Below, piece by piece: positions 10,201 through 18,987 of a stretch of 64,000 nucleotides of DNA (within the stretch, counting starts at the first letter, position 1; each line of letters opens with the position of its first letter). The notes beneath the pieces are model-generated. The model did not search any database. It was not told the origin of the DNA and was given only the letters and a program-made list of their open reading frames with translations. The stretch is from Bin55 sp964572845 (GTDB lineage Bacteria > Pseudomonadota > Gammaproteobacteria > Pseudomonadales > Azotimanducaceae). Made by a program: the position numbers and the translations under genes. The stretch spans positions 1 through 64,000 of the forward strand of contig CAZNFX010000006.1 of NCBI GenBank assembly GCA_964572845.1. The letters are read 5' to 3'.

Positions 10201-10688
10201 TCTCAGCACGCGGTCATATGACGGCGACACACTCTGCGAAGGACTTCAGCGAAAGTGGCTTTAGCGTGAAAGCGGAATTAGCCAATCCATCGCTTGACGG
10301 ATCTGGATTCTCGTTTGCAATCGCTCCAAGATGGTTGCAGTCCACTGGTGTTCGAACAAGCACTAGCATATGGTCGGACGCTTCAACGCAAGGCGTGAAC
10401 GGATTGCAGTCACTTCCAATTGACGATGTGTTCCAAAGCCACTCGGGAATGTCCTTAGACACTACCTTTGGCTATGGCTTCCGCGTTAGCAATGATCGTT
10501 TCTTAGTAAGGCCCTTCATGGAAGCTAAGTCTTACGGTGACAACAGCAAGTCTACTTTGGTTGGTTTTGATTTCAAACAGCTAGTGAAGGCTTCGCGCAC
10601 TGTAGATCTCCGCTTCGTAGTAGGCCGTACTGACAATGGATACGAACCTGACGATCAAGTTGGAGTTAGCGCGCAGATTGAGTTCTGA
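4557..10688 (+). CDS. Giant FnIII/cadherin-like repeat autotransporter adhesin, copy 1 (2,043 aa)
   Basis: The signal peptide covers residues 1-40 (basic N-region, hydrophobic core, ALAQA cleavage site). A unique N-domain follows, then a fibronectin-III-like domain (about 190-305) and cadherin/Ig-like repeats to about residue 1560. These repeats recur as LTVTATDQSG, DNFTDREDDDLCYEI and YFDDGD motifs, and one carries a Cys cluster (LCWSSRGNCTPCEG). A helical linker at about 1561-1600 (SELRSVAEDALAGYGRAVL) leads into a beta-barrel of about 370 residues that ends in QIEF, a typical outer-membrane C-terminal strand with terminal Phe. The architecture is that of a large autotransporter-type surface adhesin; ligand binding is not shown. 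Residues 1-904 match the second adhesin; the rest is diverged. Asp-rich loops suggest calcium binding. Confidence 0.9.
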   Translation: MFKLHSVGGADKGRFGSLRLIALSGVVAAGLLSAPALAQATGCAFTAPDPATDAEWAEGATATSGAIEFTAGTGGDATLPTVADAANCAGEGDVQYTLFMGGDQLMVASGESSLTLLTIMSTTTNGTVTVTTTGADASNVAAGASVTYTAGDGDFHNAAPVAFVLKAEKAFNAGDTAEFSFTVTVKPTAHGTAPANVRSIAETARSIYVEWTGDGNNSDATATPPTPDTSATHYEVTATPAMGDPVTMRFADTATGTTTTATPDNPRQSGTVMGLMPNTLYTITVKGVSGSGFSERESAASDPTADATDLTADPIVRGATATTMMARESDGEGMAGPFKLSTGEQVDIAVSTLIDLSVGEQAGDTFDAVREGMSFMFAASPGNDAVSVEYIDDNDDDHSDDLIRLVGMGEGTYTVTVTATSGMFMLTATLPVSVIENHTPIFRISEATVDWDIDNTGANFQIDVMANFVSEQITDADAGDCAGNDNADNEINCDHELTFTLTGGAGYLHILEENENAGLITAGSRTDPDLEAVEDGRQFELTVTATDQSGAKDTMKIFVDVIEGNDDPTLAEDAADMYLEPFSASRGRVTETVNLADNFTDREDDDLCYEIASSSLVDDNNTPTDDTDDITLADASLAGASTCMNANLTITMRVPSLDPEDDDFALLGRYGTDTVTVSVRARQRNAADNALPTGTVTVSVDLVYGPNVGPSIRTVAQVTGSGTFVATGTHEIDEMEDIRLTFTADDAQPNGDRLCWSSRGNCTPCEGSEPGAYSPAGWPRPIDIEKRNSNSGAGPVSHEYDLVIRGTERLRVPWTGNFTTRVNTDFERSGGTYTINLCATDLSGATDRLSFEVKINDVEEAPYFTDDFDELYMVVGDYSQEVSIAQKARDGDSPDETLKYAANCIGGCGPISISEEDGVVTVTPTDDEIGDADTVDTATVEVEVSVTDSTGMTAYSSFMVNVKDSNTSPAFDNGLTGVSYTVPENSGTGTRVGAPLAVSDADEGDTMSASVSGSRMFSASVVKTSSGDEDDAYGVQVSVAAGAKLDFEADITSYDISVVVEDEYGGTSNIDVRIDLTDVNEAPMKIGDDIPDQRILVGITQCEVMASDHFMDPDHRDQQAGLYIEASTTRPGDASVEVVNNNEICITGHFVGSGPGRVKVTATDRDDKSVNKTFRVTVEANMPPMVVGDGIPDMTADEGGRTSDINLPAYFDDGDSTYEEMLTYSFSVDNPGVATGALIGYHTLRVYGDEKGTAMVTVTASDQNNQAVSDTFMVEVTRNDPPVAHPDFISDVSTRIGIEEDPIDARGSFTDEGDTLTYSVTTDDPDVATAALKYDEEGGAWIVIHSHSPGTTKCTLTATDTAKNSEKVEFTIEVGARNDPPTVANAIDDVTLGEGERYDVDLDGVFDDEGSLDIEVVNEDETVADVVHRRSANEIRIYGNEAGTTTVTVTATDNVGQSAYDKFDVTVEAVPEAVGAIADQTLQIGGENLDLNVSDYFTHADGADVLSYTVTTSGSSAATVTNAGSQLTLAPFTRGSTEVTVTATDLNGRSAFQTFTTIVSDSELRSVAEDALAGYGRAVLSSVSNAIGSRLESNRSDTGIAVGRFMPTNDASYAAGTEFSANNGMSGFDQTASVATSSSAGSTLNQITFNRTSFLSQNFSQMLNGKGGIGSWSLWSTTDTRNFAGEGYSGNASSTFMGLDLLANKNWVLGVTGSRNTGQSTYSWGTATQSMETEMLSVMPYFSFEPSAKTSIWGVVGYGMGDVTSTVVNAASQSSDLAMNLGMLGGRQEFGHVGNIQLAARGDAAFASLATGSGGGAVDDLSADVHRVRAGLETSMAIDLQNGSNIRPFGEVAFRNDGGDGLTGSGIEVGGGVQVETNAFSISARGHMTATHSAKDFSESGFSVKAELANPSLDGSGFSFAIAPRWLQSTGVRTSTSIWSDASTQGVNGLQSLPIDDVFQSHSGMSLDTTFGYGFRVSNDRFLVRPFMEAKSYGDNSKSTLVGFDFKQLVKASRTVDLRFVVGRTDNGYEPDDQVGVSAQIEF

Positions 10689-10711
10689 GCGATGATCTAA
10701 CATGAAAAACT

Positions 10712-10783
10712 ACGTGCCGGAGTTCCGGCACGTGGATCTCAACAAAGGCGGGTGGATTTCCTAGCAAATCCACCCGCTTTTTT
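10712..10783 (+). terminator. Paired hairpins ending adhesin 1 transcription
   Basis: The first hairpin pairs ACGTGCCGG (10712-10720) with CCGGCACGT (10725-10733) over a 4-nt loop. The second pairs 10748-10759 with 10766-10777 (12 bp, perfect, 6-nt loop) and is followed by six T. The second is a strong Rho-independent terminator. The first may stabilise the transcript's 3' end. Confidence 0.85.
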
Positions 10784-11277
10784 GTTGTGATACCTTGTAT
10801 TTGTACACTTGCCAACATCAAAAAGCGGACCTCAATCGAGATGCGTCAGGCTAAGTTCGACTGCGTTGCGTGATGAATTCGTGGATTCTCCTCTCGACGA
10901 CTAGATGTGGTTATGTGTTCGGGAAAACTCACTCATCAACAACGCATGGATAGCTAAGGCAGGCCATTCAGGTCGCACAGCACAACGCTAAGGCTAGTCA
11001 GAAAACCTGCGAACTCTTTCTTCGGGCCAGAAGAAGAATTTAGACAAAGAGCCAACAATCGTAGGGTGGGAATCGTTTGCAAACTGCCATACCGAACGAC
11101 TGGTAACGGCTAGATCGTGCTACGCGCATCGACCCAGCTCGCTAAACTAGCAAAGTAATGCGTATCTCAGATTGTTTGAACAAGGATTGCGTGAACACAT
11201 TCAGCGTATCGCCTCAACTTGCCCCGCAGCAGCGGCACGTCTCCAAACTGCAGGACGTTAGATATCAAGAAGGGTTG
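10784..11277. other. Convergent intergenic stretch
   Basis: This separates the adhesin 1 terminator from the end of the minus-strand haloperoxidase gene. I see no supported gene, RNA or clear minus-strand terminator. A short plus-strand frame that starts at 11158 overlaps the haloperoxidase gene and is noise. Confidence 0.5.
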
Positions 11278-14200
11278 CTATTCCGCATGAGGGAACCGAA
11301 TCTCTCGATTCCGGAAAGGCTCGTTTGTCCAATTGTTCGTAGGGTGAAGTTGAGTCCAATCGGCAGGTGTCTGTCCACTAAAGTAGCTCATTGCAAGTTC
11401 GAATGCTCTGGTTCCTATCTTGACACCTATTAGCCGACCGGGAATGTCGTCCGCGGGTGGATGTATACCTCCCCAAATTCTCGATAGGCTGCATTGATCT
11501 GCGGCGTCGTAATAGGTAGCCCATTGAAGGGTCATATCGACTGACGGCCCCTTTTCGAAGACCAAGAATTTGTTTGCTTTGACTTCGAATGAGCTCATCC
11601 CACCTGGGAAGTATGCACTACCAGTGAACGCAGTCAGTACTTCGGCTGCGCTTCTTGAGTAAGTTGAGTGCCCCGAAACGAATCCAGCAAATGGCGGTGT
11701 CACAAACGTTGGCCTTTGGTATGGCCACCAATTCTCTGCCAGTATCCATCCAACACCGGCCACATCTTGTGCTGGATCATCAATGTAGTTGGGACCATTC
11801 CACGCGTACAATTTTATTTTTCCGGTGTGTTCACCCAAATCTCCGGCCAACGCGTCGTTTTCGCCGACCACTTCTATGAATCCATCGACAAGAGGTATTC
11901 CGTCTACATGGTAGGACGCAATTTCTGCATTGGTACTTTGACCACGATCCGCCATTGCCCGCAGAGCAGAAATCGGTCTAATGTAGTCGTACCAACCCTT
12001 GATGCCCCAAGCGGAAATTGCAGCATCGTGCATTGCTCCACCAAGGACGAAGTAGAGCTTTACGTTCCACTCCAGTTCATCTAATACAGGACCGCTGCCT
12101 TCAAGCCTTCTCTCCAAAAGAGGATGGTCATTTACCTCATTGGCGATAACGAACCAATGTCCTGGTGGGGTTTCGGAATCCGGCCCATCGGCCCAAAACT
12201 CAGCCAGCACTCTGGTGTAGTCACCTCTTGGCACTACTTGTGGTTCATAACTCATTCCTGTTATTGGGTTAATCGAGTAGCCCTGACCAGTATCTCCGCC
12301 ATCCAGTAGATTGAAAAATTCCTCGTAGGATTCGTAGTCAGTCGCGACTGGATACGCTCGTATGTTCCCCAACGATGCTGGGGATATGTCGATCATTACT
12401 CCATCGGTGGGATCCAAATGTGACGACCAAACGGACACCAGGGAGAATCCCCACTTGTACGAGTCGGAATACAGCCCATCGATCATTGGAGGAGCAGAGG
12501 GATCGTGGTATACCCAATAATCAAAACCATCTCGCGTGTAGACTGACAACTCCGAGTCCTCCAACGCGAATGGCCAAACACTACCCCATTCAGGGCTAAG
12601 AAAGTCCGGTTGCTCGGTACTGGGATTTCCGGCTTGGTCAATAAACTCCTGCAGTCTCAGAGGTTGCCATCTATTGAGGTCAACAATAGTTGGATTTCCA
12701 GGTAATTCTGGTTGCAGTGGTGGATTGACAGGCTGGTAGGCTAAGTTTGAGTATTCGTTGGCTTCGTTGGAGCCATCGAACATTCCAAATTCAATATAGC
12801 AATTGGCGATGTAGTTCCCTAATTCTGCTGCAGATCCGGACTTCCAGTCTGTTGACTCGTTCGATGCGTCATAATTCAGATAGCTCATTAGCGAGTTAAC
12901 GTCCTTCAAGGTTTGGCTCGACCCAATGGATGCTCTAAAACGATGTGTTATGAGCCGATACGCTGCGAAACTTGCAGCTATTCGTTGGTGTTCCAAGATC
13001 TCCTCGTCTTCCAAACTTGTAGGACTCGCCTCCCATTCGCAGGAATAGCCTGCTTGTTCGGATCCGAGAAGCCAAGCACGTTCTACACTTTCATATGACG
13101 CCCACGCATCATACATAGCGGCAGAAATATGGAATAGATTTCGAGCATGGACTGTCGGTCGAGCGTAGTCATTGCGAATTGCCGCCAACAAAACCTCATT
13201 CCATCTTCTTGCAACCGAAACGTCAGCATCAGGTCCAACTCCTGGGAGGTAGTGCGCAGTCACCGTAACGTTGCCATCCGGCATTGTGAAGAGCGTGGTT
13301 GGAGAGTATATGTCTTCGAAGTACCCTTCGCCGTTTGATGTCCAATGCGAGAAGAAATATCCTTCCTCGGAGGAGCGCGCTTCAATCTCAATTTCCTCAC
13401 CAGAGTCGTAGCCACCAGTGCCACTTCCATGAACGACGATCAATCGAGTTGCCGACTCGGTTGCTCGAATCGTCAGTTGCAGGTTGGCTGGAACGGAGTT
13501 GAGAGTCGTTACAGTTTGATCTGGCCAAGTCACTTGAATGTCGGCCTCGGTGGCTGTAGACAAGCCAAAGTGTACTTCTAAAGGATTGTGCGACACATAG
13601 TTGTTACTGCCGCCTAGGACACGGATCTGTTTGCCGAACTCGGTTGTAACCGTTACCCGAGCTCCAACGCCAAATCGATTGTCAGTAATGCCATCCAAGC
13701 GTAAAGTTAGATAATGGTTGTCATTGCTTGTATCGTTGCGGTAGTAGACGATGTGGTCTTGGCTGTTGTTTACTACCACGACGTCAAGGTCGCCGTCCAA
13801 GTCCGCATCGAAGCATGCCAGACCTCTGCCCTGCCCAGCATCAATCATGTCTACCGAAGCAGCAACTTCATCAAACTCCATCGAATTTGTGCCCTTATTG
13901 CGAAAGAAACGAATAGGGATACCTGAATAGTCTTTGTCGTCGTCAGGCAAGTAGCTCCAGCCATTGACTTGCACCATGTCGAGATGTCCGTCATGGTCGA
14001 AGTCACCAGCGCACGCTCCCCATCCCCAAGCACCGTCGCTCACCCCAGATCCGTTTGTCACATCTTCGAATTCTCCGTTACCAAGATTACGGTACAAGCG
14101 ATTCCCAATCCGATCGCCGCCACGGACATCTAGGTTGTAAATTGAGGTTACAAACCAATCCATATGTCCATCGTTATTGAAATCCCCAACCGCGGCGCCC

Positions 14201-15123
14201 ATTCCAAATTGATCTTTGATGACGTCCCGATCGGTAATGCGTGTGAACGTCCCGTCGCCGTTGTTGCGAATCACTTGACTATCTCCAGCATCGGCTGCCA
14301 TGAGCAGGTCGGCATCGCCGTCATTGTCAATATCGACTAGGTTGGGGGTATAGGTCCAATCCGTGAAATTCTCGATAACTGCTTCCGCTATCCCGGTCTC
14401 ACGACTTACACTCGTAAAGGTCTTGTCTCCGTTATTCCTATACACAGTTCGCGTGTCGAAATAGCCGTCGTGCGAAGTTCGCCAATGGGTCAGGAATAGG
14501 TCCAAGTATCCGTCGACGTCATAGTCAAAGAACAGAGCCGACACGGTATTCGACGCTCCGCTAATGATCTTGGATTTCGTTGTTATATCTATGAACTTGC
14601 CTTCTTCCTCATTCACCCGGTTTTCGAAAAGGTAGATTAGATCGTTGGCTACCGCACCTACAAAGAGGTCAAGGTCCCCGTCACCGTCAATATCTCCCCA
14701 CGCTGGACCGCTCCCCCAATGTCGTATGTTGACGCCCAGCTCTTCCCCAACTTCCACAAAGGTTCCATTTCCCTGATTTTGGTAAAGATGGTTGGGATCG
14801 GTCCGTCTACCCACGACGTAGAGATCTACATCGCCATCTTGATCGTAGTCGCCAGCAGCAATTCCCGCGCTCGACTTTTGAACCTCCGTTAGAAACTCGA
14901 ACTCTCCCGCTACCTTCCGACTGAATCCTGCATCGGTAATCTTGGTGAATTGAATGTTGAAGGGATTTGATTGCGCCACTAAGTCTGTGTCATTGGCAAT
15001 AGCAATGACCACAATGGATAGGAACGCAAATCCAGGCCAATTCTTGCGATAGCGCTTGGACCGCCTTGTCCTGCGACGGCAGAGCAAAAACGAAAGAGTC
15101 TTGATCAATGCACGTGACTTCAA
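11278..15123 (-). CDS. Secreted FG-GAP/UnbV - vanadium-dependent haloperoxidase fusion A (1,281 aa)
   Basis: A basic N-terminus and hydrophobic segment (about 30-48, ending LVAQ) suggest export. Residues about 50-480 hold repeated FG-GAP/VCBS propeller units (GDYDQDGDVDLYV, GDIDGDGDLDLFVG). An UnbV/ASPIC-like domain follows (about 485-555, FGVGARVTV...VHFGLS). Next is an InlB-type repeat (about 560-630, GYFFSHWTSNGEG). The C-terminal half is a vanadium-dependent haloperoxidase. Its vanadate pocket is complete by motif: K1042 and R1049 (KGWYDYIR), S1150-G1151-H1152 (VSGHS), and R1215 and H1221 (RIWGGIH), with the 7- and 6-residue spacings of the known enzymes. The family oxidises halides with hydrogen peroxide. 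The start is TTG 15123; no ATG is available nearby. It is the second gene of a tandem pair. Confidence 0.88.
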   Translation of the reverse strand: MKSRALIKTLSFLLCRRRTRRSKRYRKNWPGFAFLSIVVIAIANDTDLVAQSNPFNIQFTKITDAGFSRKVAGEFEFLTEVQKSSAGIAAGDYDQDGDVDLYVVGRRTDPNHLYQNQGNGTFVEVGEELGVNIRHWGSGPAWGDIDGDGDLDLFVGAVANDLIYLFENRVNEEEGKFIDITTKSKIISGASNTVSALFFDYDVDGYLDLFLTHWRTSHDGYFDTRTVYRNNGDKTFTSVSRETGIAEAVIENFTDWTYTPNLVDIDNDGDADLLMAADAGDSQVIRNNGDGTFTRITDRDVIKDQFGMGAAVGDFNNDGHMDWFVTSIYNLDVRGGDRIGNRLYRNLGNGEFEDVTNGSGVSDGAWGWGACAGDFDHDGHLDMVQVNGWSYLPDDDKDYSGIPIRFFRNKGTNSMEFDEVAASVDMIDAGQGRGLACFDADLDGDLDVVVVNNSQDHIVYYRNDTSNDNHYLTLRLDGITDNRFGVGARVTVTTEFGKQIRVLGGSNNYVSHNPLEVHFGLSTATEADIQVTWPDQTVTTLNSVPANLQLTIRATESATRLIVVHGSGTGGYDSGEEIEIEARSSEEGYFFSHWTSNGEGYFEDIYSPTTLFTMPDGNVTVTAHYLPGVGPDADVSVARRWNEVLLAAIRNDYARPTVHARNLFHISAAMYDAWASYESVERAWLLGSEQAGYSCEWEASPTSLEDEEILEHQRIAASFAAYRLITHRFRASIGSSQTLKDVNSLMSYLNYDASNESTDWKSGSAAELGNYIANCYIEFGMFDGSNEANEYSNLAYQPVNPPLQPELPGNPTIVDLNRWQPLRLQEFIDQAGNPSTEQPDFLSPEWGSVWPFALEDSELSVYTRDGFDYWVYHDPSAPPMIDGLYSDSYKWGFSLVSVWSSHLDPTDGVMIDISPASLGNIRAYPVATDYESYEEFFNLLDGGDTGQGYSINPITGMSYEPQVVPRGDYTRVLAEFWADGPDSETPPGHWFVIANEVNDHPLLERRLEGSGPVLDELEWNVKLYFVLGGAMHDAAISAWGIKGWYDYIRPISALRAMADRGQSTNAEIASYHVDGIPLVDGFIEVVGENDALAGDLGEHTGKIKLYAWNGPNYIDDPAQDVAGVGWILAENWWPYQRPTFVTPPFAGFVSGHSTYSRSAAEVLTAFTGSAYFPGGMSSFEVKANKFLVFEKGPSVDMTLQWATYYDAADQCSLSRIWGGIHPPADDIPGRLIGVKIGTRAFELAMSYFSGQTPADWTQLHPTNNWTNEPFRNREIRFPHAE

Positions 15124-15180
15124 GACATCTGCGCCAATCCAATTAGAGGCTTAGTCGTGGAAATTTGTACCAGACTCATG

Positions 15181-18100
15181 TCAGTTTCTGATTTCACCAT
15201 TGAAATGCCTCAGCGCTTGATCGAATGCACTTTGGCCAATCCTGATGCCAATCAATCGGCCAGGAATGTCGTCTGCAGGTGGATGAATGCCGCCCCAAAT
15301 CCTCGACAAACTGCATTGGTCTGCTGCATCCTGGTATGTAGCCCACTGAAGTGTCATATCCATTGACGGTCCGTCTTCAAATACAAGAAATTCGTTCGCG
15401 GTAATCTCGAATTGGCTCATGCCTCCTGGAAAATATGCACTACCTGTCAATGCAGTAAGCACTTCAGCAGCGCTTCTTGAGTACGTGGAGTGACCAGACA
15501 CGAAGCCTGCAAACGGTGGAGTAACGAAACTAGGTCGTTGGTAAGGCCACCAGTTCTCAGCCAGTATCCAGCCGACACCAGCGACGTCGGTTTTGGGATC
15601 GTCAATGAAGTCTGGCCCTCTCCACGCCAGCAGCTTGACTTTATTGAGATGCTCTTGTTGGTCGCCAACTAGCGGATCGTCGTCGCCGACCAGTTCGATG
15701 AAGCCCGCAACGAGCGGAAGTCCTTGAACATGAAAGGAGGGAAGCACAATGTGTGAGCTTTGTCCTCGGTCCGCCATGGCACGAATTGCAGAAATGGGGC
15801 GAATGTAGTCATACCATCCTTTAATTCCCCAAGCCGTTATCGCTGCATCGTGCATCGCGCCACCAAGTGCAAAGTAGGTCTTGACGTCCCATTCCAATTT
15901 GTCCATCTCTGATCCAATACCTTGGAGCTTTCGTTCGATCATTGGATGATCGTTGACTTCATTGAGGATAACGAACCAATGACCGGGTGGAGTTTCCGAG
16001 TCGGGGCCATCAGCCCAAAACTCGGCAAGGACTCGAGTATAGTCGCCTCTAGGAACTATCTGCTGTGTATATTTTTCGCCCGTAACAGGGTTTTGCTGAT
16101 AGCCTGGGCTTGGATCACCACCTTTAATCCTGTCGAAGAATTGGTCATAAGTGTCATACTCACTCGCGACCGGATACTTCTGAATATTGCCGATCGATGC
16201 AGGTGAGATATCCATTGTGACTCCGTCGTTTGGGTCCAAATGTGCCGACCATATAGCTACTAGGGCGAATCCCCATTTGTAGGAATCCGAATATAGACCA
16301 TCGATAGTTGGGGGTCCTCCAGGATCGTGGTATACCCAGTAGTTGAAACTGTTGCGATGGTATATTGTCAGATCAATATCTGATAGTGCAAATGGCCAAA
16401 CTCTTCCCCACTCCGGGCTTAGGAACTCAGGTTCTGATGTGCTTGGGTTACCGGCTTGATCAATGAACTCTTTGAGAGCCAATGGTTGCCATCGATTGAG
16501 ATCGACAATGTTTGGATTTCCGGGGAACTCAGGTTGTAGCGGCGGATTTACTGGTTCGTATGCAACATTCGCATAGTCATGACCCTCATTGGCATTGTCC
16601 AGCGAACCAAAGTCGATGTAACAGCTTGCGATGTAGTTGCCAAGGGCTGCTGGGGTTCCGTTTTGCCAGTCGATCGAGTCATTCGTGGAGTCGTATCCGA
16701 GGAATCCCATCAGGGCATCGGCGTCCTTCTGAATTTGTCCCACTCTTGGAGACTTTGGGAATCGGTGGCGGATCATCCGATATGCAGCAAAGCTAATTGC
16801 CTCGTTGCGTTCCTGCTCGACCGTTTCGCCATTGGAACTTTGGTCCCCCTGAGTTTCATTCTGCTCATGTTCCCAATCACAGGTGTAATTGGATTGTTCG
16901 CTACCCAATAACCATGGGTCTTCCACGGTTCCATAGGCTGCCCACGAATCGTACATCGCCGAGGAAATGTGAAACAGGTTGCGAGCGTGAATGGTCGGAC
17001 GTGCATAGTCGTTTCTGATGGATTGCAATAAGACTTCATTCCAACGTCGCGCGACCGAAACATTGGCGTTAGGAGCTACGCCGGGTACATAGTGAGCACT
17101 CACAGTCACAGTTTGATCTGGCATAGTAAAGGTTGTTTCCGGTGCATACAGATCAGTGAAGGTGCCTCCACCGCTACTGGACCAATGGGAGAAAAAGTAA
17201 TTCTTACTAGCAGGACGAGCGCGGATCTCGACTGCGTCGCCAACTTCATACTCTCCACCTCCCACCCCTTGCAGTACTACCAAGCGAAGAGAAGCATCAG
17301 GTGCCTCAAGCGTTAGCAATTGATTTGCAGCAACCTCTTCATACGTTGTTTCAGTCCCGTCCGGCCATAGAACCTTCACATCGGCCTGGGTCGCTGAGGA
17401 CAGTCCAAAGTGTGCTTCCAGAGGATTGTGGGACAGAAAATTGTTGCTGCCGCCGATGTTTCGAATTTGGATTCCAGACTCTGTAGTGACTGTAATGCGG
17501 GACCCCACTCCGTGCTTGTTGTGTCCGGCACCCCATAGTCTAACTACAAGGTGGTTGTGGTCGTTCGAAGTCTCATTGCGGTAGTACACCAAGTGATCTT
17601 CGCTGTTATTCACGATCACTATGTCTAAGTCACCATCACGATCAGCATCGAAACAAGCCAATCCTCTACCTTGACCACGGTTGGTGACTCCGACTTCCTG
17701 TGCAATCTCGTCGAACGAAATACCACCTAGACTGCGGTTTCTAAAGAAACGAACTGGATGATCAAAATAAAGCTTTCCCGCAAGATACAACCAACCATTT
17801 ACATGAACCAAATCCAAGAAACCATCGTTGTCAAAATCCGCTGCACATGCACCCCACCCCCATTCACCATTGTCCACGCCTGCATCCGAGGTAACATCCG
17901 AGAAAGTTCCTAAACCGTCATTCCGGTAAAGTCGGTTTCCGAAGTAAACACCATCTGCGTTATCAAGATCGTATACAGACGTAACGAACCAGTCCAAGTC
18001 TCCGTCATTGTCGTAGTCACCCACTGCCGACCCCATACCAAACTGATCTTTGATAACACTGCGATCCGTAACTCGAACAAATGTGCCGTCTCCGGTATTT

Positions 18101-18987
18101 TGGAAGACCTGGCTTTCGCCAAAATCTGAGGCCATCAGCAAGTCCGCATCGCCGTCTTGGTCGATATCTGCTAGGTTTGGTGTATAGCTCCAATCGCGAT
18201 CATCCTCCACCAACGAACCAGCGATTCCCGTTTCGATACCTACGCTGGTAAAGGTGTTGTCTCCATTGTTGCGATAGAGTGTTTCGGTGTCTATACCAGG
18301 GCTGTAGAACGATCCCCAGTGAGTGAGGAAGAGATCCAAGTAGCCGTCAAGGTCGTAATCGAAAAAGAGAGCCGAAAAAGTATGCGGCGAAATGATCGTT
18401 AGTCCTGACTCTTCGGTAATGTCAACGAACGTACCTTCTTCCTCATTCAGCCGGTTTTCGAAGAGGAAATATGGGCCAAATTCGATTCCACCTACAAACA
18501 GATCCAGGTCTCCATCACCGTCTATGTCTCCCCATGCAGGTCCTCCTCCCCAATGTCGCACACCAACGCGGAGTTTTTCTCCAACTTCAACATACGTTCC
18601 GTCTCCCTGATTTTCGTACAAGTGGTTTGGCTGAATGGCGCGTCCCGTGACATAGAGATCAATGTCGCCATCTTTGTCGTAGTCTCCTGCGGCTATACCA
18701 CCACTGAACGTTTCTGGGTCTGTCAAGACCACCAACTCCCGTGCTCCTGCCAAGGACCGTGTTAGACCAGCGTTCTCTACTTCTTCAAACTGCAAATTGT
18801 GTGGATTTCTTGCTGAATTCTGAGCAATGGCTTGTGTGCCATAGAACGTTGCAATTGCAATTCCAAACATCGCTAGAACAGACACTTGGAGAGAGTGCAC
18901 AATCTCGCAGCCGTAATTTGTAACTCTACATTTGACTGGCCAACGAGAACTTTGCGAGTCGAGGCGAGTATTCACATCAGCACACAA
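15181..18987 (-). CDS. Secreted FG-GAP/UnbV - vanadium-dependent haloperoxidase fusion B (1,268 aa)
   Basis: This is a close paralogue of the gene 57 bp downstream, with the same domain order: an export signal around residues 30-55 (SVLAMFGIAIATF...IAQ), FG-GAP/VCBS units, a UnbV/ASPIC domain (HGVGSRITV...AHFGLS), an InlB-type repeat (NYFFSHWSSSGGG) and a C-terminal haloperoxidase. The vanadate ligands are all present: K1056 and R1063, S1164-G1165-H1166, R1229 and H1235. The longest frame opens with TTG 18987; a GTG just before the hydrophobic stretch (VHSLQVSVLAM) is an alternative start. The two genes probably arose by tandem duplication and are likely co-transcribed from the region shared divergently with adhesin 2. 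Halide choice cannot be read from sequence. Confidence 0.88.
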   Translation of the reverse strand: MCADVNTRLDSQSSRWPVKCRVTNYGCEIVHSLQVSVLAMFGIAIATFYGTQAIAQNSARNPHNLQFEEVENAGLTRSLAGARELVVLTDPETFSGGIAAGDYDKDGDIDLYVTGRAIQPNHLYENQGDGTYVEVGEKLRVGVRHWGGGPAWGDIDGDGDLDLFVGGIEFGPYFLFENRLNEEEGTFVDITEESGLTIISPHTFSALFFDYDLDGYLDLFLTHWGSFYSPGIDTETLYRNNGDNTFTSVGIETGIAGSLVEDDRDWSYTPNLADIDQDGDADLLMASDFGESQVFQNTGDGTFVRVTDRSVIKDQFGMGSAVGDYDNDGDLDWFVTSVYDLDNADGVYFGNRLYRNDGLGTFSDVTSDAGVDNGEWGWGACAADFDNDGFLDLVHVNGWLYLAGKLYFDHPVRFFRNRSLGGISFDEIAQEVGVTNRGQGRGLACFDADRDGDLDIVIVNNSEDHLVYYRNETSNDHNHLVVRLWGAGHNKHGVGSRITVTTESGIQIRNIGGSNNFLSHNPLEAHFGLSSATQADVKVLWPDGTETTYEEVAANQLLTLEAPDASLRLVVLQGVGGGEYEVGDAVEIRARPASKNYFFSHWSSSGGGTFTDLYAPETTFTMPDQTVTVSAHYVPGVAPNANVSVARRWNEVLLQSIRNDYARPTIHARNLFHISSAMYDSWAAYGTVEDPWLLGSEQSNYTCDWEHEQNETQGDQSSNGETVEQERNEAISFAAYRMIRHRFPKSPRVGQIQKDADALMGFLGYDSTNDSIDWQNGTPAALGNYIASCYIDFGSLDNANEGHDYANVAYEPVNPPLQPEFPGNPNIVDLNRWQPLALKEFIDQAGNPSTSEPEFLSPEWGRVWPFALSDIDLTIYHRNSFNYWVYHDPGGPPTIDGLYSDSYKWGFALVAIWSAHLDPNDGVTMDISPASIGNIQKYPVASEYDTYDQFFDRIKGGDPSPGYQQNPVTGEKYTQQIVPRGDYTRVLAEFWADGPDSETPPGHWFVILNEVNDHPMIERKLQGIGSEMDKLEWDVKTYFALGGAMHDAAITAWGIKGWYDYIRPISAIRAMADRGQSSHIVLPSFHVQGLPLVAGFIELVGDDDPLVGDQQEHLNKVKLLAWRGPDFIDDPKTDVAGVGWILAENWWPYQRPSFVTPPFAGFVSGHSTYSRSAAEVLTALTGSAYFPGGMSQFEITANEFLVFEDGPSMDMTLQWATYQDAADQCSLSRIWGGIHPPADDIPGRLIGIRIGQSAFDQALRHFNGEIRN

